Positions 54,679-63,909 of a stretch of 64,000 bases of DNA are shown piece by piece. Numbering within the stretch: the first letter of the stretch is position 1; the number at the start of each line of letters is the position of its first letter. The DNA comes from Sphingobacteriaceae bacterium. GTDB lineage: Bacteria; Bacteroidota; Bacteroidia; B-17B0; Aurantibacillaceae. The position numbers and the translations under genes were made by a program. The DNA is taken from positions 1 through 64,000 of the forward strand of contig JAHEYG010000006.1 in the NCBI GenBank assembly GCA_023251725.1. Reading direction: 5' to 3'. Under the pieces are notes generated by a model that worked only from the letters and a program-made list of their open reading frames with translations, had not been told where the DNA came from and made no database searches.

Positions 54679-55962
54679 CTAGAGCGCTTTTTCGAATAAG
54701 GAAATTACTTTTTCTTTAAAACTTTCTACTTCTATTTTATCAAATAATTCCTGTGCAAAAGCTTGCAACAATAATTTTCTTGCATTCTCATCGCCAATAC
54801 CACGCGCTTTTAAATAAAACAATGCATCCTCATCAATTTTACCCGTAGATGTTCCGTGCGAACATTTTACATCGTCGGCATAAATTTCTAATTGTGGTTT
54901 TGTATTTATCGTTGCATCATCACTCAATAAAATATTTTTACTGCTTTGATAAGCGTTTGTTTTTTGCGCGTCTTTTCTAACATAAATTTTTCCATTAAAA
55001 ATACCGGTCGATTTATCTTTTGCAATTCCCTTATACAATTCGTTACTCTGGCAATTTGGTTTTTGATGGTCGACTAAAGTATGATTATCAAATAACTGAG
55101 TTCCGTTTGTTATAAACAATCCATTCAAATGCGTTTCGCACAAATCTTCCGCTAAAACCACATTTAAATTATTGCGGATTAGAGAACCTCCGAATGAAAA
55201 TGTGTTGGTTTCGTAATTAGCATAACGTTTTACCGAAACCTGAGTGGTATTAACCTGAAAACAATTTTCGTCTTCGTTTTGTAAACGGTAAGATTTTATT
55301 TTTGCATTTTCTCCAATAAAAACTTCACTTAAATTATTTGAAAAATATTTTGCAGAATTTTTATCGGAAACAAAACTTTCAATGATGGTAGCTTCCGAAT
55401 TTTTTTCGCAAACGATTAATTGGCGTGGATTCACCACCGAGTTTTCGCACGCCGAAGAAATATTTATAATATGGATTGGTGTTGTAAGAATAGATTTAAT
55501 AAGAATAAATAAACCCGAACAACTAAAAGCAGTGTTCAAAGCGATAAAGGCATCCAAATTTACATCAGCATATTTGGTGATATGTTTTGAAATAATTGTT
55601 TTATCCGCCTCCGCCAAATTTGAAATAACAAGTTCAATTGATGCGTCTGATAATTCTTTTTTGTACTCGCCGTTTACAACAATAATGTTTACACACTCTT
55701 TTAATTTATGCGCATCAGCGTTTGAAACCGAATTTAATTTATTGGTAAGCGTTTTGAATTCTTTACGAAAAACCGATTCAATATTGCAGTATTTATAATC
55801 TTCGTTTTTATTATTGGGAATTCCTTTTTCTTCGACATAACGAATGGCATTTACAATTGCTTCATCAGGTATAAAAGAAATTTTACCCGAATGCTTTTGC
55901 AATTGGTCAATTAAATTTTGAGTCACCCAACTTTTATTTTCCACCGGCATTGTCATTGTCAA
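54679..55962 (-). CDS. sufD: Fe-S scaffold protein SufD
   Basis: 427 residues. A helical N-terminal domain is followed by a right-handed beta-helix; [20 protein letters not shown] and [22 protein letters not shown] are typical SufB/D motifs, the latter holding the conserved histidine. It forms the SufBC2D complex. Its start overlaps the sufC stop by four bases. Confidence 0.94.
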   Translation of the reverse strand: MTMTMPVENKSWVTQNLIDQLQKHSGKISFIPDEAIVNAIRYVEEKGIPNNKNEDYKYCNIESVFRKEFKTLTNKLNSVSNADAHKLKECVNIIVVNGEYKKELSDASIELVISNLAEADKTIISKHITKYADVNLDAFIALNTAFSCSGLFILIKSILTTPIHIINISSACENSVVNPRQLIVCEKNSEATIIESFVSDKNSAKYFSNNLSEVFIGENAKIKSYRLQNEDENCFQVNTTQVSVKRYANYETNTFSFGGSLIRNNLNVVLAEDLCETHLNGLFITNGTQLFDNHTLVDHQKPNCQSNELYKGIAKDKSTGIFNGKIYVRKDAQKTNAYQSSKNILLSDDATINTKPQLEIYADDVKCSHGTSTGKIDEDALFYLKARGIGDENARKLLLQAFAQELFDKIEVESFKEKVISLFEKAL

Positions 55963-56741
55963 ATTTTAACGGCTGGCGGTGAACTTGTTGAACCGTCGAA
56001 TTGCTTTTTAATTTCGTCGTAACCTTTTGCTTCTAATTCTAAAGCCAGTTCTTTGCCGCCCGATTTTACAATTTTGCCATTATATAAAATATGAACAAAA
56101 TCAGGAATTATATAATCCAGCAAACGTTGATAGTGAGTAATTAATATTGTGGCGTTTTCTTTCGACTTTAATTTATTTACTCCGCTAGCTACAATTTTCA
56201 AAGCATCAATATCCAAACCGCTATCGGTTTCATCTAAAATAGCCAGCTTTGGTTCTAACACCGCCATTTGAAAAATTTCATTACGTTTTTTTTCACCTCC
56301 GCTAAATCCTTCGTTCACACTTCTATTGGCCAATTTTCCATCTAGCTCAACAAGCTTTTGTTTTTCCTTTATTAAAGCTAAAAAATCCTTTGCGGGAATT
56401 TCTTCTTTGCCCCTATAAGTTCTGATTTCGTTTAAAGCGGTGCGTAAAAAATTAATATTACTTACGCCCGGAATTTCAACAGGATATTGAAAGGCCAAAA
56501 ATATTCCTTCGCGCGCTCTTACTTCGGGAGAAAGTTCCAGTAAATTTTTTCCGTTAAAGATTACTTCACCTTCGGTAACTTCATAATCTTCTTTTCCGGC
56601 CAATACCGCCGATAATGTACTCTTACCCGAACCGTTAGGTCCCATGATTGCGTGAATTTCTCCGGCTTTAATTTCTAAGTTAATTCCGGTCAAAATTTCT
56701 TTTCCTTCAATCGATGCGTGCAAATTTTTTATTGATAACAT
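55959..56741 (-). CDS. sufC: Fe-S assembly ATPase SufC
   Basis: 260 residues of an ABC ATPase: Walker [17 protein letters not shown], the signature [14 protein letters not shown], Walker [20 protein letters not shown]. It powers the SufB/SufD scaffold. It is translationally coupled to sufD. A 70-base spacer of short repeats separates it from sufB. Confidence 0.96.
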   Translation of the reverse strand: MLSIKNLHASIEGKEILTGINLEIKAGEIHAIMGPNGSGKSTLSAVLAGKEDYEVTEGEVIFNGKNLLELSPEVRAREGIFLAFQYPVEIPGVSNINFLRTALNEIRTYRGKEEIPAKDFLALIKEKQKLVELDGKLANRSVNEGFSGGEKKRNEIFQMAVLEPKLAILDETDSGLDIDALKIVASGVNKLKSKENATILITHYQRLLDYIIPDFVHILYNGKIVKSGGKELALELEAKGYDEIKKQFDGSTSSPPAVKI

Positions 56742-56760
56742 ATACTTTTCTTTTTTTACA

Positions 56761-56806
56761 ACTAAGGCTTAGTGTTTCTTTGTGTTCTTAGTGTCTCAGT
56801 GGTTAA
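56761..56806. repeat. CTTAGTGT short-unit repeats between sufB and sufC
   Basis: GCTTAGTGTTTCTTTGTGTT and then CTTAGTGTCTCAGTGGTTAA: the unit CTTAGTGT occurs twice, CTTTGTGTT between them. Sequences of this wording are common between genes of Bacteroidota. Confidence 0.5.
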
Positions 56807-56810
56807 TTTT

Positions 56811-58268
56811 TTATCCTACACTTCCCTCCAATGAAATCGCCAGTAACTTCTGTGCTTCAACCGCAAATTCCATTGGTAATTTATTTAATACTTCTTTGCA
56901 ATATCCGTTTACAATTAAACCAATTGCTTTTTCATTATCAATTCCTCGTTGCTTACAATAAAATAGCTGATCTTCACCAATCTTGCTTGTTGTTGCTTCG
57001 TGTTCAACTACAGCACTCTTATCTTTTATTTCGATATACGGATAAGTATGCGCACCACATTTATCTCCCATCAACAAACTATCGCACTGCGAAAAATTTC
57101 TTGCATTACTTGCACCTTTTCTAATTTGTACCAAACCTCTATAACTATTATTGCTGAATCCAGCCGAAATTCCTTTCGAAATAATTGTTGAACGCGTATT
57201 TTTCCCAATATGAATCATTTTTGTTCCGGTATCTGCCTGCTGATAATTATTAGTGACTGCTACCGAATAAAATTCTCCAACCGAATTATTTCCTTTTAAA
57301 ATTACTGAAGGATATTTCCAAGTTACCGCGGAACCGGTTTCAACCTGCGTCCAGCTAATTTTTGAATTATCTTCTAAACAAATACCGCGCTTGGTTACAA
57401 AATTATAAATGCCGCCCTTACCATCTTTATCACCCGGATACCAATTTTGTACCGTGCTATATTTTACCTCAGCATTTTTATGCGCAATAATTTCTACCAC
57501 CGCTGCATGCAATTGATTTTCGTCGCGCTGCGGTGCGGTGCATCCTTCTAAATAACTTACGTACGAATCTTCTTCGGCAACAATTAATGTTCTTTCAAAC
57601 TGACCCGTTCCACTCGCATTAATTCTAAAATAAGTTGAAAGTTCCATCGGACAACGAACGCCTTTAGGAATAAAACAAAAAGATCCATCACTAAAAACAG
57701 CAGCGTTCAATGCCGCATAAAAATTATCAGTATAAGGGACAACCATTCCCATATATTTTTTTATTAATTCGGGATGTTCCTGAACGGCTTCGCTGAACGA
57801 ACAAAAAATTACGCCTTTCTCGGCGAGTGTTTCTTTAAAAGTTGTTTTTACAGAAACGCTGTCGAACACAACATCCACCGCAATGGTGCTTTGCACACCG
57901 CTTAAACGTTTTTGTTCTTCCAATGAAATTCCTAATTTTTCGAATGTTTTTAAAAGTTCGGGGTCCACTTCATCTAAACTTTTTAATTCGGGTTTTGCTT
58001 TTGGCGCCGAATAATAAATAATGTTTTTAAAATTTGGTTTGGTATAATTAACATGCGCCCAATGCGGTTCAGCTTCATTTAAATTGGTCCAGTGACGAAA
58101 TGCTTTTAATCTGTATTCTAAAAGCCATTCGGGTTCGTTTTTCTTTTTCGAAATAAAACGCACAATATCTTCACTTAAACCTTTTGGTGCTTCATCAGTT
58201 TCAATATTGGTAACAAAGCCAAATTGATATTCGTTATTAATATGTTCTTGTAGTATTTCGTTTAACAT
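56811..58268 (-). CDS. sufB: Fe-S scaffold protein SufB
   Basis: 485 residues. RVVVPYT-like ligand region [55 protein letters not shown] and the C-terminal [14 protein letters not shown] with a conserved cysteine. It is the core scaffold for cluster building. Its ATG is one base downstream of the nucleotidyltransferase gene stop, so that gene is tightly coupled to the suf operon. Confidence 0.95.
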   Translation of the reverse strand: MLNEILQEHINNEYQFGFVTNIETDEAPKGLSEDIVRFISKKKNEPEWLLEYRLKAFRHWTNLNEAEPHWAHVNYTKPNFKNIIYYSAPKAKPELKSLDEVDPELLKTFEKLGISLEEQKRLSGVQSTIAVDVVFDSVSVKTTFKETLAEKGVIFCSFSEAVQEHPELIKKYMGMVVPYTDNFYAALNAAVFSDGSFCFIPKGVRCPMELSTYFRINASGTGQFERTLIVAEEDSYVSYLEGCTAPQRDENQLHAAVVEIIAHKNAEVKYSTVQNWYPGDKDGKGGIYNFVTKRGICLEDNSKISWTQVETGSAVTWKYPSVILKGNNSVGEFYSVAVTNNYQQADTGTKMIHIGKNTRSTIISKGISAGFSNNSYRGLVQIRKGASNARNFSQCDSLLMGDKCGAHTYPYIEIKDKSAVVEHEATTSKIGEDQLFYCKQRGIDNEKAIGLIVNGYCKEVLNKLPMEFAVEAQKLLAISLEGSVG

Positions 58269-58269
58269 T

Positions 58270-58740
58270 TTATAATCGGTATAATTTCTTTAATGTATCA
58301 GCGTCCTCATTATCTTTCGGTCGTTTTGATTTTTCTTTTTCAGCAATTAAATGATTTAAATGCAAAACATTTATTTCAACATTTTCAGATAGCTTATGTT
58401 TTTTAGATATTTTATAACACTCCTCAAAATCTTTCTGTTTAAAAGATTGCAAATCGGCCATTAAATCCAAATAAACACCGTTATCCAAAAGTATTTCTGC
58501 AAAACCGGCTATTAAGGGATAAGTTAAAAAAGCCTCACAACCTTCAATTTGTTTTTCTTTTAAAGCATTAACTAAATTTTGACGGTTTGGTTTTGATTCG
58601 TCTAACCACAAATCCAAATCAGCAGTTGCCCTGATAAAACCATGATGATTAACAGCAAAGCCACCCACCAAAATATATCTTACAGAATGTTTATTTAAAA
58701 GATCAAAGAACGAAATATAACTTTCTTCAAATAAATCCAT
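58270..58740 (-). CDS. DUF6036-like nucleotidyltransferase inside the suf operon
   Basis: 156 residues. The nucleotidyltransferase motif is [20 protein letters not shown], with GG and D-x-D, followed by [20 protein letters not shown] with the third acidic residue. Such MNT-fold proteins are known in toxin-antitoxin and abortive-infection pairs. It is preceded after five bases by a 62-residue protein. Both lie between sufA and sufB, in the same direction, and are transcribed with them. Confidence 0.8.
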   Translation of the reverse strand: MDLFEESYISFFDLLNKHSVRYILVGGFAVNHHGFIRATADLDLWLDESKPNRQNLVNALKEKQIEGCEAFLTYPLIAGFAEILLDNGVYLDLMADLQSFKQKDFEECYKISKKHKLSENVEINVLHLNHLIAEKEKSKRPKDNEDADTLKKLYRL

Positions 58741-58745
58741 TATTT

Positions 58746-58934
58746 TTATTTTACGATTAACAAAATTCCCTTTGGGGTTTTATTTTTTAATTCTTTACTT
58801 TTAAATTTCTGCGACATTTTCATTAATTCGAACATTTTTTTAACTCTTTGTTCCGGAGTTAATGAAAAATTTTCCCGAAGACGTCTTTCTTCTATCGAAG
58901 TCAAATCAGATTCTTTATGAAAAATAATTTTCAT
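58746..58934 (-). CDS. Small basic protein, partner of the nucleotidyltransferase
   Basis: 62 residues, MKIIFHKESDLTSIEERRLR, then SLTPEQRVKKMFELMKMSQ and a lysine-rich tail. The TPEQR-x(n)-MF phrase is recurrent in short proteins placed upstream of nucleotidyltransferases in Bacteroidota, so the pair may be a two-gene unit. Its ATG follows the sufA stop by five bases. Confidence 0.7.
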   Translation of the reverse strand: MKIIFHKESDLTSIEERRLRENFSLTPEQRVKKMFELMKMSQKFKSKELKNKTPKGILLIVK

Positions 58935-58939
58935 CTATT

Positions 58940-59266
58940 CTAAACTGAAAAACTTTCACCGCATCCGCAAGTTCTGTTTGCATTTGGATTAATGAATGTA
59001 AATCCTTTCCCGTTTATGCCGCCCGAATAATCTAATTCGGTTCCAACGAGGTACAAAAAACTTTTTCGGTCAACCACAATTTTTATGCCTTTATCTTCAA
59101 AAGTCTGATCGCCATCTTTCATCTCATGATCGAAAGTGAGATTGTACATTAGACCTGAGCAGCCGCCACCATCTACACCCACTCGTATAAATGTGTTAGC
59201 CGGACGATTCTCATTTTTTATTAATTGAATCGCGTGTTCTTTTGCGTTTTCTGAAACCGTTATCAT
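58940..59266 (-). CDS. sufA: HesB/IscA-type Fe-S carrier (SufA-like)
   Basis: 108 residues with the three conserved cysteines C36 (GVDGGGCSGLMY), C100 and C102 (NRTCGCGESFSV). It carries or delivers Fe-S clusters. It is the first gene of the suf operon. The upstream gap to the ArsR gene is 203 bases and holds a promoter for each side. Confidence 0.93.
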   Translation of the reverse strand: MITVSENAKEHAIQLIKNENRPANTFIRVGVDGGGCSGLMYNLTFDHEMKDGDQTFEDKGIKIVVDRKSFLYLVGTELDYSGGINGKGFTFINPNANRTCGCGESFSV

Positions 59267-59426
59267 TTTATAAGTATTTGATTATTAAATATTTAAAGCT
59301 TAATCTTAATTAGACCAATTCTAAATCATATACAAATATACCACATTTAGGGTATTTGTGCAAGAGCTATTTTCATAAAAAAACAGAAGGAAAAACCGGA
59401 AAATTTGGAGAATAAAAAATAAGATT

Positions 59427-59449
59427 TATATTTGTAACCGAATGGTTAC
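59427..59449 (+). promoter_or_regulatory. ArsR operon promoter with overlapping operator
   Basis: The -7 box TATATTTG (59427-59434) touches a palindrome GTAACC-GAAT-GGTTAC (59434-59449), placed 20 bases before the arsR ATG. A dyad at this place is the expected site for autorepression by an ArsR-type regulator. The symmetry is seen; binding is inferred. Confidence 0.7.
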
Positions 59450-59469
59450 GCATTTATTTTAATACAAAA

Positions 59470-59817
59470 ATGAGAAGAGACGTTTTTCAGGCTATTTCAG
59501 ATCCTACACGCCGTCAAATTATTAATCTGGTAACGCATCAATCGCTTAATTTAAATGCGGTGGCAGAAAATTTTAAGGTGAGTCGCCCCGCCATTTCGAA
59601 ACATATAAAAATTTTAACTGAGTGCGGACTAATAATTATAAAGCAACAAGGAAGAGACCGTTATTGCGAAGCCCAACTCGAAAAATTAAATGAAGTTTCG
59701 GATTGGGTGGAGCAATACAAAAAGTTTTGGAACACAAAACTGGATGCGTTAGAAAACTATTTAGATAAATTACAAAAAAAATCGAAAACTAAAAAACTTA
59801 AAAAGAAAAAATCATGA
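59470..59817 (+). CDS. ArsR-family regulator of the SRPBCC/DoxX operon
   Basis: 115 residues with a winged helix: ISDPTRRQIINLV, then the recognition region LNAVAENFKVSRPAISKHIK. No metal-binding cysteines are present, so it belongs to the non-metal subgroup often placed in front of SRPBCC proteins. It overlaps the next gene by four bases. Confidence 0.93.
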   Translation: MRRDVFQAISDPTRRQIINLVTHQSLNLNAVAENFKVSRPAISKHIKILTECGLIIIKQQGRDRYCEAQLEKLNEVSDWVEQYKKFWNTKLDALENYLDKLQKKSKTKKLKKKKS

Positions 59818-60299
59818 AAACAATTTTCACAAAAGATCTTGCTAATAAAAAAATGTTTATTACAAGAGAATTTTCGGCGCCGCTTGAGCAAGTTTGGCAA
59901 GCATGGACCGACCCAAAAATATTAGAGCAATGGTTTGCGCCTAAACCCTGGAAAGCAAAAACAAAAACCATGAACTTTAAAGATGGAGGAACCTGGTTGT
60001 ATTGTATGGAAGGTCCGGCCGGAGAAAAGCATTGGGGAATTGCCGCTTTCAAAAATATAATTTCGTTTAAAAGTTATGAGAGCTTAGATTCATTTTGTGA
60101 TGAGAACGGAAAAATAAATCAGGAATTTCCGACCACGCAATGGAAAAATTCTTTTTCGGAAACGGCCAATGGAACTTTAGTAGAAATTGAAATGACATTT
60201 TCGAATTTAGAGGCATTACAAAAAATGCTTGAGATGGGCTTTGAAACCGGATTTACGATGGCGCACGGTAATTTGGATGAAATTTTTAATACAAAATAA
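59814..60299 (+). CDS. SRPBCC (AHSA1-type) protein
   Basis: 161 residues: REFSAPLEQVWQAWTDPKIL, EQWFAPKPWK, and FETGFTMAHGNLDEIF, all typical of the activator-of-Hsp90-like SRPBCC family. It binds a hydrophobic ligand in a helix-grip fold; the ligand is unknown. It is coupled to arsR by an ATGA overlap. Confidence 0.9.
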   Translation: MKTIFTKDLANKKMFITREFSAPLEQVWQAWTDPKILEQWFAPKPWKAKTKTMNFKDGGTWLYCMEGPAGEKHWGIAAFKNIISFKSYESLDSFCDENGKINQEFPTTQWKNSFSETANGTLVEIEMTFSNLEALQKMLEMGFETGFTMAHGNLDEIFNTK

Positions 60300-60309
60300 A
60301 AATGCGATT

Positions 60310-60684
60310 ATGAAAAAGACAAAAACATTTTACTGGATTACAACTATTTTATTTGTGGGAATGATGCTGTTCTCGTCGATACCCGATATTTTTTGTATTC
60401 CAGCCGCAGTTGATTTTATGACTAACCTGGGCTACCCGGTTTATTTACTTCCGTTTATAGGAGTGGCTAAATTGCTGGGAGTAATTGCCATTTTAATTCC
60501 GGGATTTCCAAAAATAAAAGAATGGGCCTACGCGGGCTTAATGTTTGATTTAATTGGCGCTATTTATTCTGTTGCTTCTGTAGGAGGAATTGCCAATGCA
60601 GTACCCATATTTTTATTTGTTGCACTGGGATTCGGTTCTTACTTTTTTTATCATAAAAAATTAAAAGAATCAATTTCTAATTAA
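60310..60684 (+). CDS. DoxX-like membrane protein
   Basis: 124 residues from ATG 60310. Four membrane helices are seen (FYWITTILFVGMMLFSSI, VYLLPFIGVAKLLGVIAIL, YAGLMFDLIGAIYSVASVG, AVPIFLFVALGFGSYFFY). DoxX proteins of this size often follow ArsR and SRPBCC genes. An upstream in-frame ATG inside the previous gene is not used. It is followed by another SRPBCC gene after one base. Confidence 0.85.
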   Translation: MKKTKTFYWITTILFVGMMLFSSIPDIFCIPAAVDFMTNLGYPVYLLPFIGVAKLLGVIAILIPGFPKIKEWAYAGLMFDLIGAIYSVASVGGIANAVPIFLFVALGFGSYFFYHKKLKESISN

Positions 60685-60685
60685 T

Positions 60686-61120
60686 ATGAAAAACGAACCA
60701 TTCATTATTGAGCGAATTTATAATGCGCCGATTGCAAAAGTTTGGAAAGCCATTTCGGATAAAAACGAAATGAAAAAATGGTATTTCGATTTGGTTGAGT
60801 TTAAAACAGAAGTTGGATTTGAATTTCAGTTTTACGGAGGAAAAGAACCTGACAAACCCTATTTACATCTTTGCAAAATAACGGAAGTTGTTCCCGGCAA
60901 AAAACTAAGCTATAGCTGGAGGTATAATGGTTATGAAGGAAATTCATTTGTAACATTTGAATTGTTTGAAGAAGGCGAAAAAACAAAATTAAAATTATCA
61001 CACGCCGGTTTAGAAACTTTCCCAATAAACAATCCTGATTTTAAAAAAGAAAATTTTGTTGTCGGATGGACACATATTTTAGGAACTTCACTAAACGATT
61101 TTTTAGAAAAAAATAATTAA
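60686..61120 (+). CDS. SRPBCC protein, second
   Basis: 144 residues: IERIYNAPIAKVWKAISDKN, MKKWYFDLVEFKTEVGFEFQ, and VVGWTHILGTSLNDFLEK. It is a helix-grip protein related to AHSA1, last of the ArsR operon. Its stop is followed at once by a terminator. Confidence 0.9.
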   Translation: MKNEPFIIERIYNAPIAKVWKAISDKNEMKKWYFDLVEFKTEVGFEFQFYGGKEPDKPYLHLCKITEVVPGKKLSYSWRYNGYEGNSFVTFELFEEGEKTKLKLSHAGLETFPINNPDFKKENFVVGWTHILGTSLNDFLEKNN

Positions 61121-61122
61121 AA

Positions 61123-61150
61123 AAAGTCTCAGATAAAATTCAGAGACTTT
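61123..61150. terminator. Bidirectional terminator
   Basis: AAAGTCTC (61123-61130) and GAGACTTT (61143-61150) pair with a 12-base loop, between the convergent SRPBCC and DUF4199 genes. Confidence 0.75.
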
Positions 61151-61157
61151 AAAATTA

Positions 61158-61667
61158 TTAATCTTCCTTTTTTGTTTTTCGTTTTAAAATGAGCGAAGAT
61201 ATAAATGCAACCGGAATCGTAACAGAAGTTGGTTCCAAAATTGTAATCGCGGCATTTAAGAATGGATTATGTTTATAAGAATCCCAAAAAGCTCTGCTTT
61301 TATCCATTTCCTCCGGCGAAGCTCCCGTTGCTTTTAATTTATCCATTTCCATAACAAAATATTTATCCATCATATCATGCATAAAATTAAAATAGACAAT
61401 CTCCCACACAATTACATACATTAAGGCACCCACCAGTGTAATTAATAATCCAACCCTAAGAGCTTTTCCAAAACTTATAGTACCACTGTTATAATTTTCG
61501 CGATAGCTTCTTATTCCTACAAAAATAAAAATGGATGATAAAATAATGGTGGTCCATCCTAATACCAACGAATTTTTTAAATCGGCACTAATTAGTGGCG
61601 CTATTACAAACATCAAAACGGGGATTGCGCCGCATAGAACGCCAAAGGTTAATACAACTTTTTTCAT
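61158..61667 (-). CDS. DUF4199 membrane protein
   Basis: 169 residues, four membrane helices: GVLCGAIPVLMFVIAPLI, LGWTTIILSSIFIFVGIRSY, VGLLITLVGALMYVIVWEI, and a C-terminal one. GTISFGKALRVG is the DUF4199 signature. The function is not known; it is a frequent Bacteroidota inner-membrane protein. It lies downstream of the LuxR-type gene. Confidence 0.85.
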   Translation of the reverse strand: MKKVVLTFGVLCGAIPVLMFVIAPLISADLKNSLVLGWTTIILSSIFIFVGIRSYRENYNSGTISFGKALRVGLLITLVGALMYVIVWEIVYFNFMHDMMDKYFVMEMDKLKATGASPEEMDKSRAFWDSYKHNPFLNAAITILEPTSVTIPVAFISSLILKRKTKKED

Positions 61668-61796
61668 AATTTTTAGTTTTTAAATTAATTTTTTTTTGAT
61701 TTATTCAACAAAACTATATCAAGTATCTTCTTCAAATGTCATGCTTTAGTATGATTTTGAATATAACATCTTAATTATCATACCAAAGTTTTAAAA

Positions 61797-62243
61797 TTAT
61801 GGCAGTAAACCTAATTTTTTTGCTTCCTGCACCGCTTGCGTTCTCCGCTGCACATTTAATTTCTCAAATAATTTTGAAGAATGCGTTTTAATCGTATTGA
61901 GCGAAACAAATAATTTATCCGCCGTTTCCTGGTTACTTAAACCCTGCGCCATCAACATCAACACCTCATGTTCGCGTTTACTGATGTTTAACAGCTTTAA
62001 ATTATTTTCGTTCAAAGTAAATTCGGCCGGATCCTGAACAATTACTTCTTTAACAACCACAACTTCTTTTTTCTTTACAAATTTTAATCCCGCCCAAATG
62101 CCGAGCACCGTAAATAATAAAGCAATTAATCCCCCGTAAATTTCAATTGAATGATCAATAACTATTAATTTATACTCAGCCAGTTTCAATCCTGCTACCA
62201 GTAAACCCAATACCGCACCGTATATCAAAATGTTTTTCTTCAC
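61797..62243 (-). CDS. Membrane-anchored LuxR-type HTH regulator without receiver domain
   Basis: 148 residues from GTG 62243. Two N-terminal membrane helices (ILIYGAVLGLLVAGLKLAEY, IYGGLIALLFTVLGIWAGL) are followed by a linker and a LuxR C-terminal helix-turn-helix (SKREHEVLMLMAQGLSNQET, FVSLNTIKTHSSKLFEKLNV). There is no phosphoacceptor domain, so regulation may come from the membrane part. DUF4199 is downstream on the same strand, 130 bases away; an inverted repeat lies between. Confidence 0.85.
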   Translation of the reverse strand: MKKNILIYGAVLGLLVAGLKLAEYKLIVIDHSIEIYGGLIALLFTVLGIWAGLKFVKKKEVVVVKEVIVQDPAEFTLNENNLKLLNISKREHEVLMLMAQGLSNQETADKLFVSLNTIKTHSSKLFEKLNVQRRTQAVQEAKKLGLLP

Positions 62244-62296
62244 ACATCAAATTTATAAAATTCTTCAATCGCTTTTTATTTTATCTTCGTGCAATA

Positions 62297-62872
62297 ATGC
62301 TAGCCATACAAAATACTTTAATATCGGAAGATTTGCTCCAAAAAAAATTTGTGTGCGACCTCAATGCCTGTAAAGGCGAGTGTTGTGTGGCAGGCGATAG
62401 CGGCGCGCCCCTCGATAAAGATGAACTTCCCATTATAGAAAGCGTTTTCGAAAAGGTAAAACCGTACATGACTAAAAAAGGAATTAAGTCGGTCGAAAAA
62501 AACGGTACTTGGGTAAAAGACAGCGACGGCGATTTCACTACAACATTAGTAAGCGACGGCGCCGAATGTGCCTTTGTTTTTTTTGATGAGAAAAAAATTG
62601 CAATGTGTGCTATTGAACAAGCGTTCAACGAGGGAAAAATAAAATGGAAAAAACCCATCTCCTGTCATTTATACCCGGTACGAATTACAAAACACAAAAG
62701 TTACGACGCTGTTAATTACAGTAAGTGGGATATTTGCAAACCCGCCTGCGAATGCGGTGCAAAATTAAATGTACCCGTTTTTCAATTCTTAAAAGAACCA
62801 CTCATAAGAAAATATGGTAAAGAATGGTTTTCGGAATTATTGAAAGCTTATAAGTTGAGTAAAGTTTTATAA
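62297..62872 (+). CDS. DUF3109 family protein
   Basis: 191 residues with a cysteine-rich metal-site pattern: CDLNACKGECCVAGDSG near residue 20, MCAIE, ISCHLYPVRI and CKPACECGAKL. The pattern resembles YkgJ-type Fe-S or zinc-cluster proteins. It is present in most Bacteroidota as a single-copy gene with no known function. It ends in front of an inverted repeat. Confidence 0.88.
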   Translation: MLAIQNTLISEDLLQKKFVCDLNACKGECCVAGDSGAPLDKDELPIIESVFEKVKPYMTKKGIKSVEKNGTWVKDSDGDFTTTLVSDGAECAFVFFDEKKIAMCAIEQAFNEGKIKWKKPISCHLYPVRITKHKSYDAVNYSKWDICKPACECGAKLNVPVFQFLKEPLIRKYGKEWFSELLKAYKLSKVL

Positions 62873-62874
62873 CC

Positions 62875-62945
62875 AACACAGAGATACGGAGACCACAGTG
62901 TTCACTTAGACCTCTGTGCAAACTGTTTCTCTGTAACTCTGTGTT
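62875..62945. repeat. Interspersed inverted repeat between convergent genes
   Basis: AACACAGAGATACGGAGA (62875-62892) pairs with TCTCTGTAACTCTGTGTT (62928-62945), 16 of 18. It lies between the stops of DUF3109 and DUF4349 and may act as a terminator. Confidence 0.6.
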
Positions 62946-62952
62946 GAATTTT

Positions 62953-63819
62953 TTATGCAGAATGATTTTTACGTTTTCTGCTTCTACGAATTAATTTCAC
63001 AATCAAATACCAAATCAATCCACTGATTAACCATAACGGCCATAATTGAAACACAATTATAATAAACCATAAAAATCCGGTGCCGCCATCTTTTAAAGCG
63101 CTTCCTAATTTTCCTCCGAAATTAAATCCAACCGGTTTATTAGAGTAATAACGTATTGTAAGTGTACAAAACGAAACCTGATTGCTTAAATATTTTAATC
63201 GCCCTTGGGTTGATTCAATTTCTTCTCTTATAACATTTAATTCTTTTTCAATTTTTAAAACATCTTCCATCGCTCCGGCTTTAGATAAAAGTTCGCGGTA
63301 TTTGGTTTCTAATTCTTTTTTTGTTTTCAATCGCGCCTCCACATCAATAAATTGCTCGGTCACATCTTCAATGTCAATTCGCTTCGAATCAATTTCTTCG
63401 GCACCTTTTGCAATCAACTCAATTAATTTATCAAAATTTTCGGCGGGAATTCTAACTACCAATTCTTCAGAGGGATTTTCGCGGTAATCAAAAGCATTTT
63501 CTTTGGCGATATAACCTTTTAAAGAACTCAAAGCCGCTTTTATATTAGTACGCGTTTCAACAATATTTTTTGTTTGAAAAGAAATTTCGCCCGTCCTAAT
63601 TAATTTGCGTTCAATATTACTTGCAGCCGGTTCGGCATTTCCTTTCCCACCGGTTTCACCGTCCTTTTCTTGTTTGGCGCCCAATGGCGGTGGTGGCGGG
63701 GCCGGAAAATTAATTCCGCTATTCTTAAAATCCATTGCCTCCGACTTTTTCTCCATTCCACTACAGGAAAAAAGAATAAAAGCGATTCCGGTAAATAAAA
63801 CAAGTTTGTGAGTTTTCAT
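62953..63819 (-). CDS. DUF4349 lipoprotein
   Basis: 288 residues. Lipobox ILFSC, then a low-complexity PAPPPPPLGAK stretch, the DUF4349 domain (RKLIRTGEISFQTKNIVETR, RIPAENFDKLIELI), a coiled coil (KTKKELETKYRELLSKAGAM), and a C-terminal membrane helix (FLWFIIIVFQLWPLWLISGL). This resembles stress- or quorum-linked envelope proteins of the family; the function is unknown. Confidence 0.87.
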   Translation of the reverse strand: MKTHKLVLFTGIAFILFSCSGMEKKSEAMDFKNSGINFPAPPPPPLGAKQEKDGETGGKGNAEPAASNIERKLIRTGEISFQTKNIVETRTNIKAALSSLKGYIAKENAFDYRENPSEELVVRIPAENFDKLIELIAKGAEEIDSKRIDIEDVTEQFIDVEARLKTKKELETKYRELLSKAGAMEDVLKIEKELNVIREEIESTQGRLKYLSNQVSFCTLTIRYYSNKPVGFNFGGKLGSALKDGGTGFLWFIIIVFQLWPLWLISGLIWYLIVKLIRRSRKRKNHSA

Positions 63820-63909
63820 AAATGGCGTTTTTAATTATAAATAAATTTAGTGTTTTATATTGAGATGCAATACATAAATTTTTTCCATAAATTGATTTAA
63901 ACTTCCGCG

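Noticed and set aside
55382-55798. 138-codon open frame antisense to sufD
   Set aside because: Shadow of a real gene within an operon; no promoter or domain evidence.
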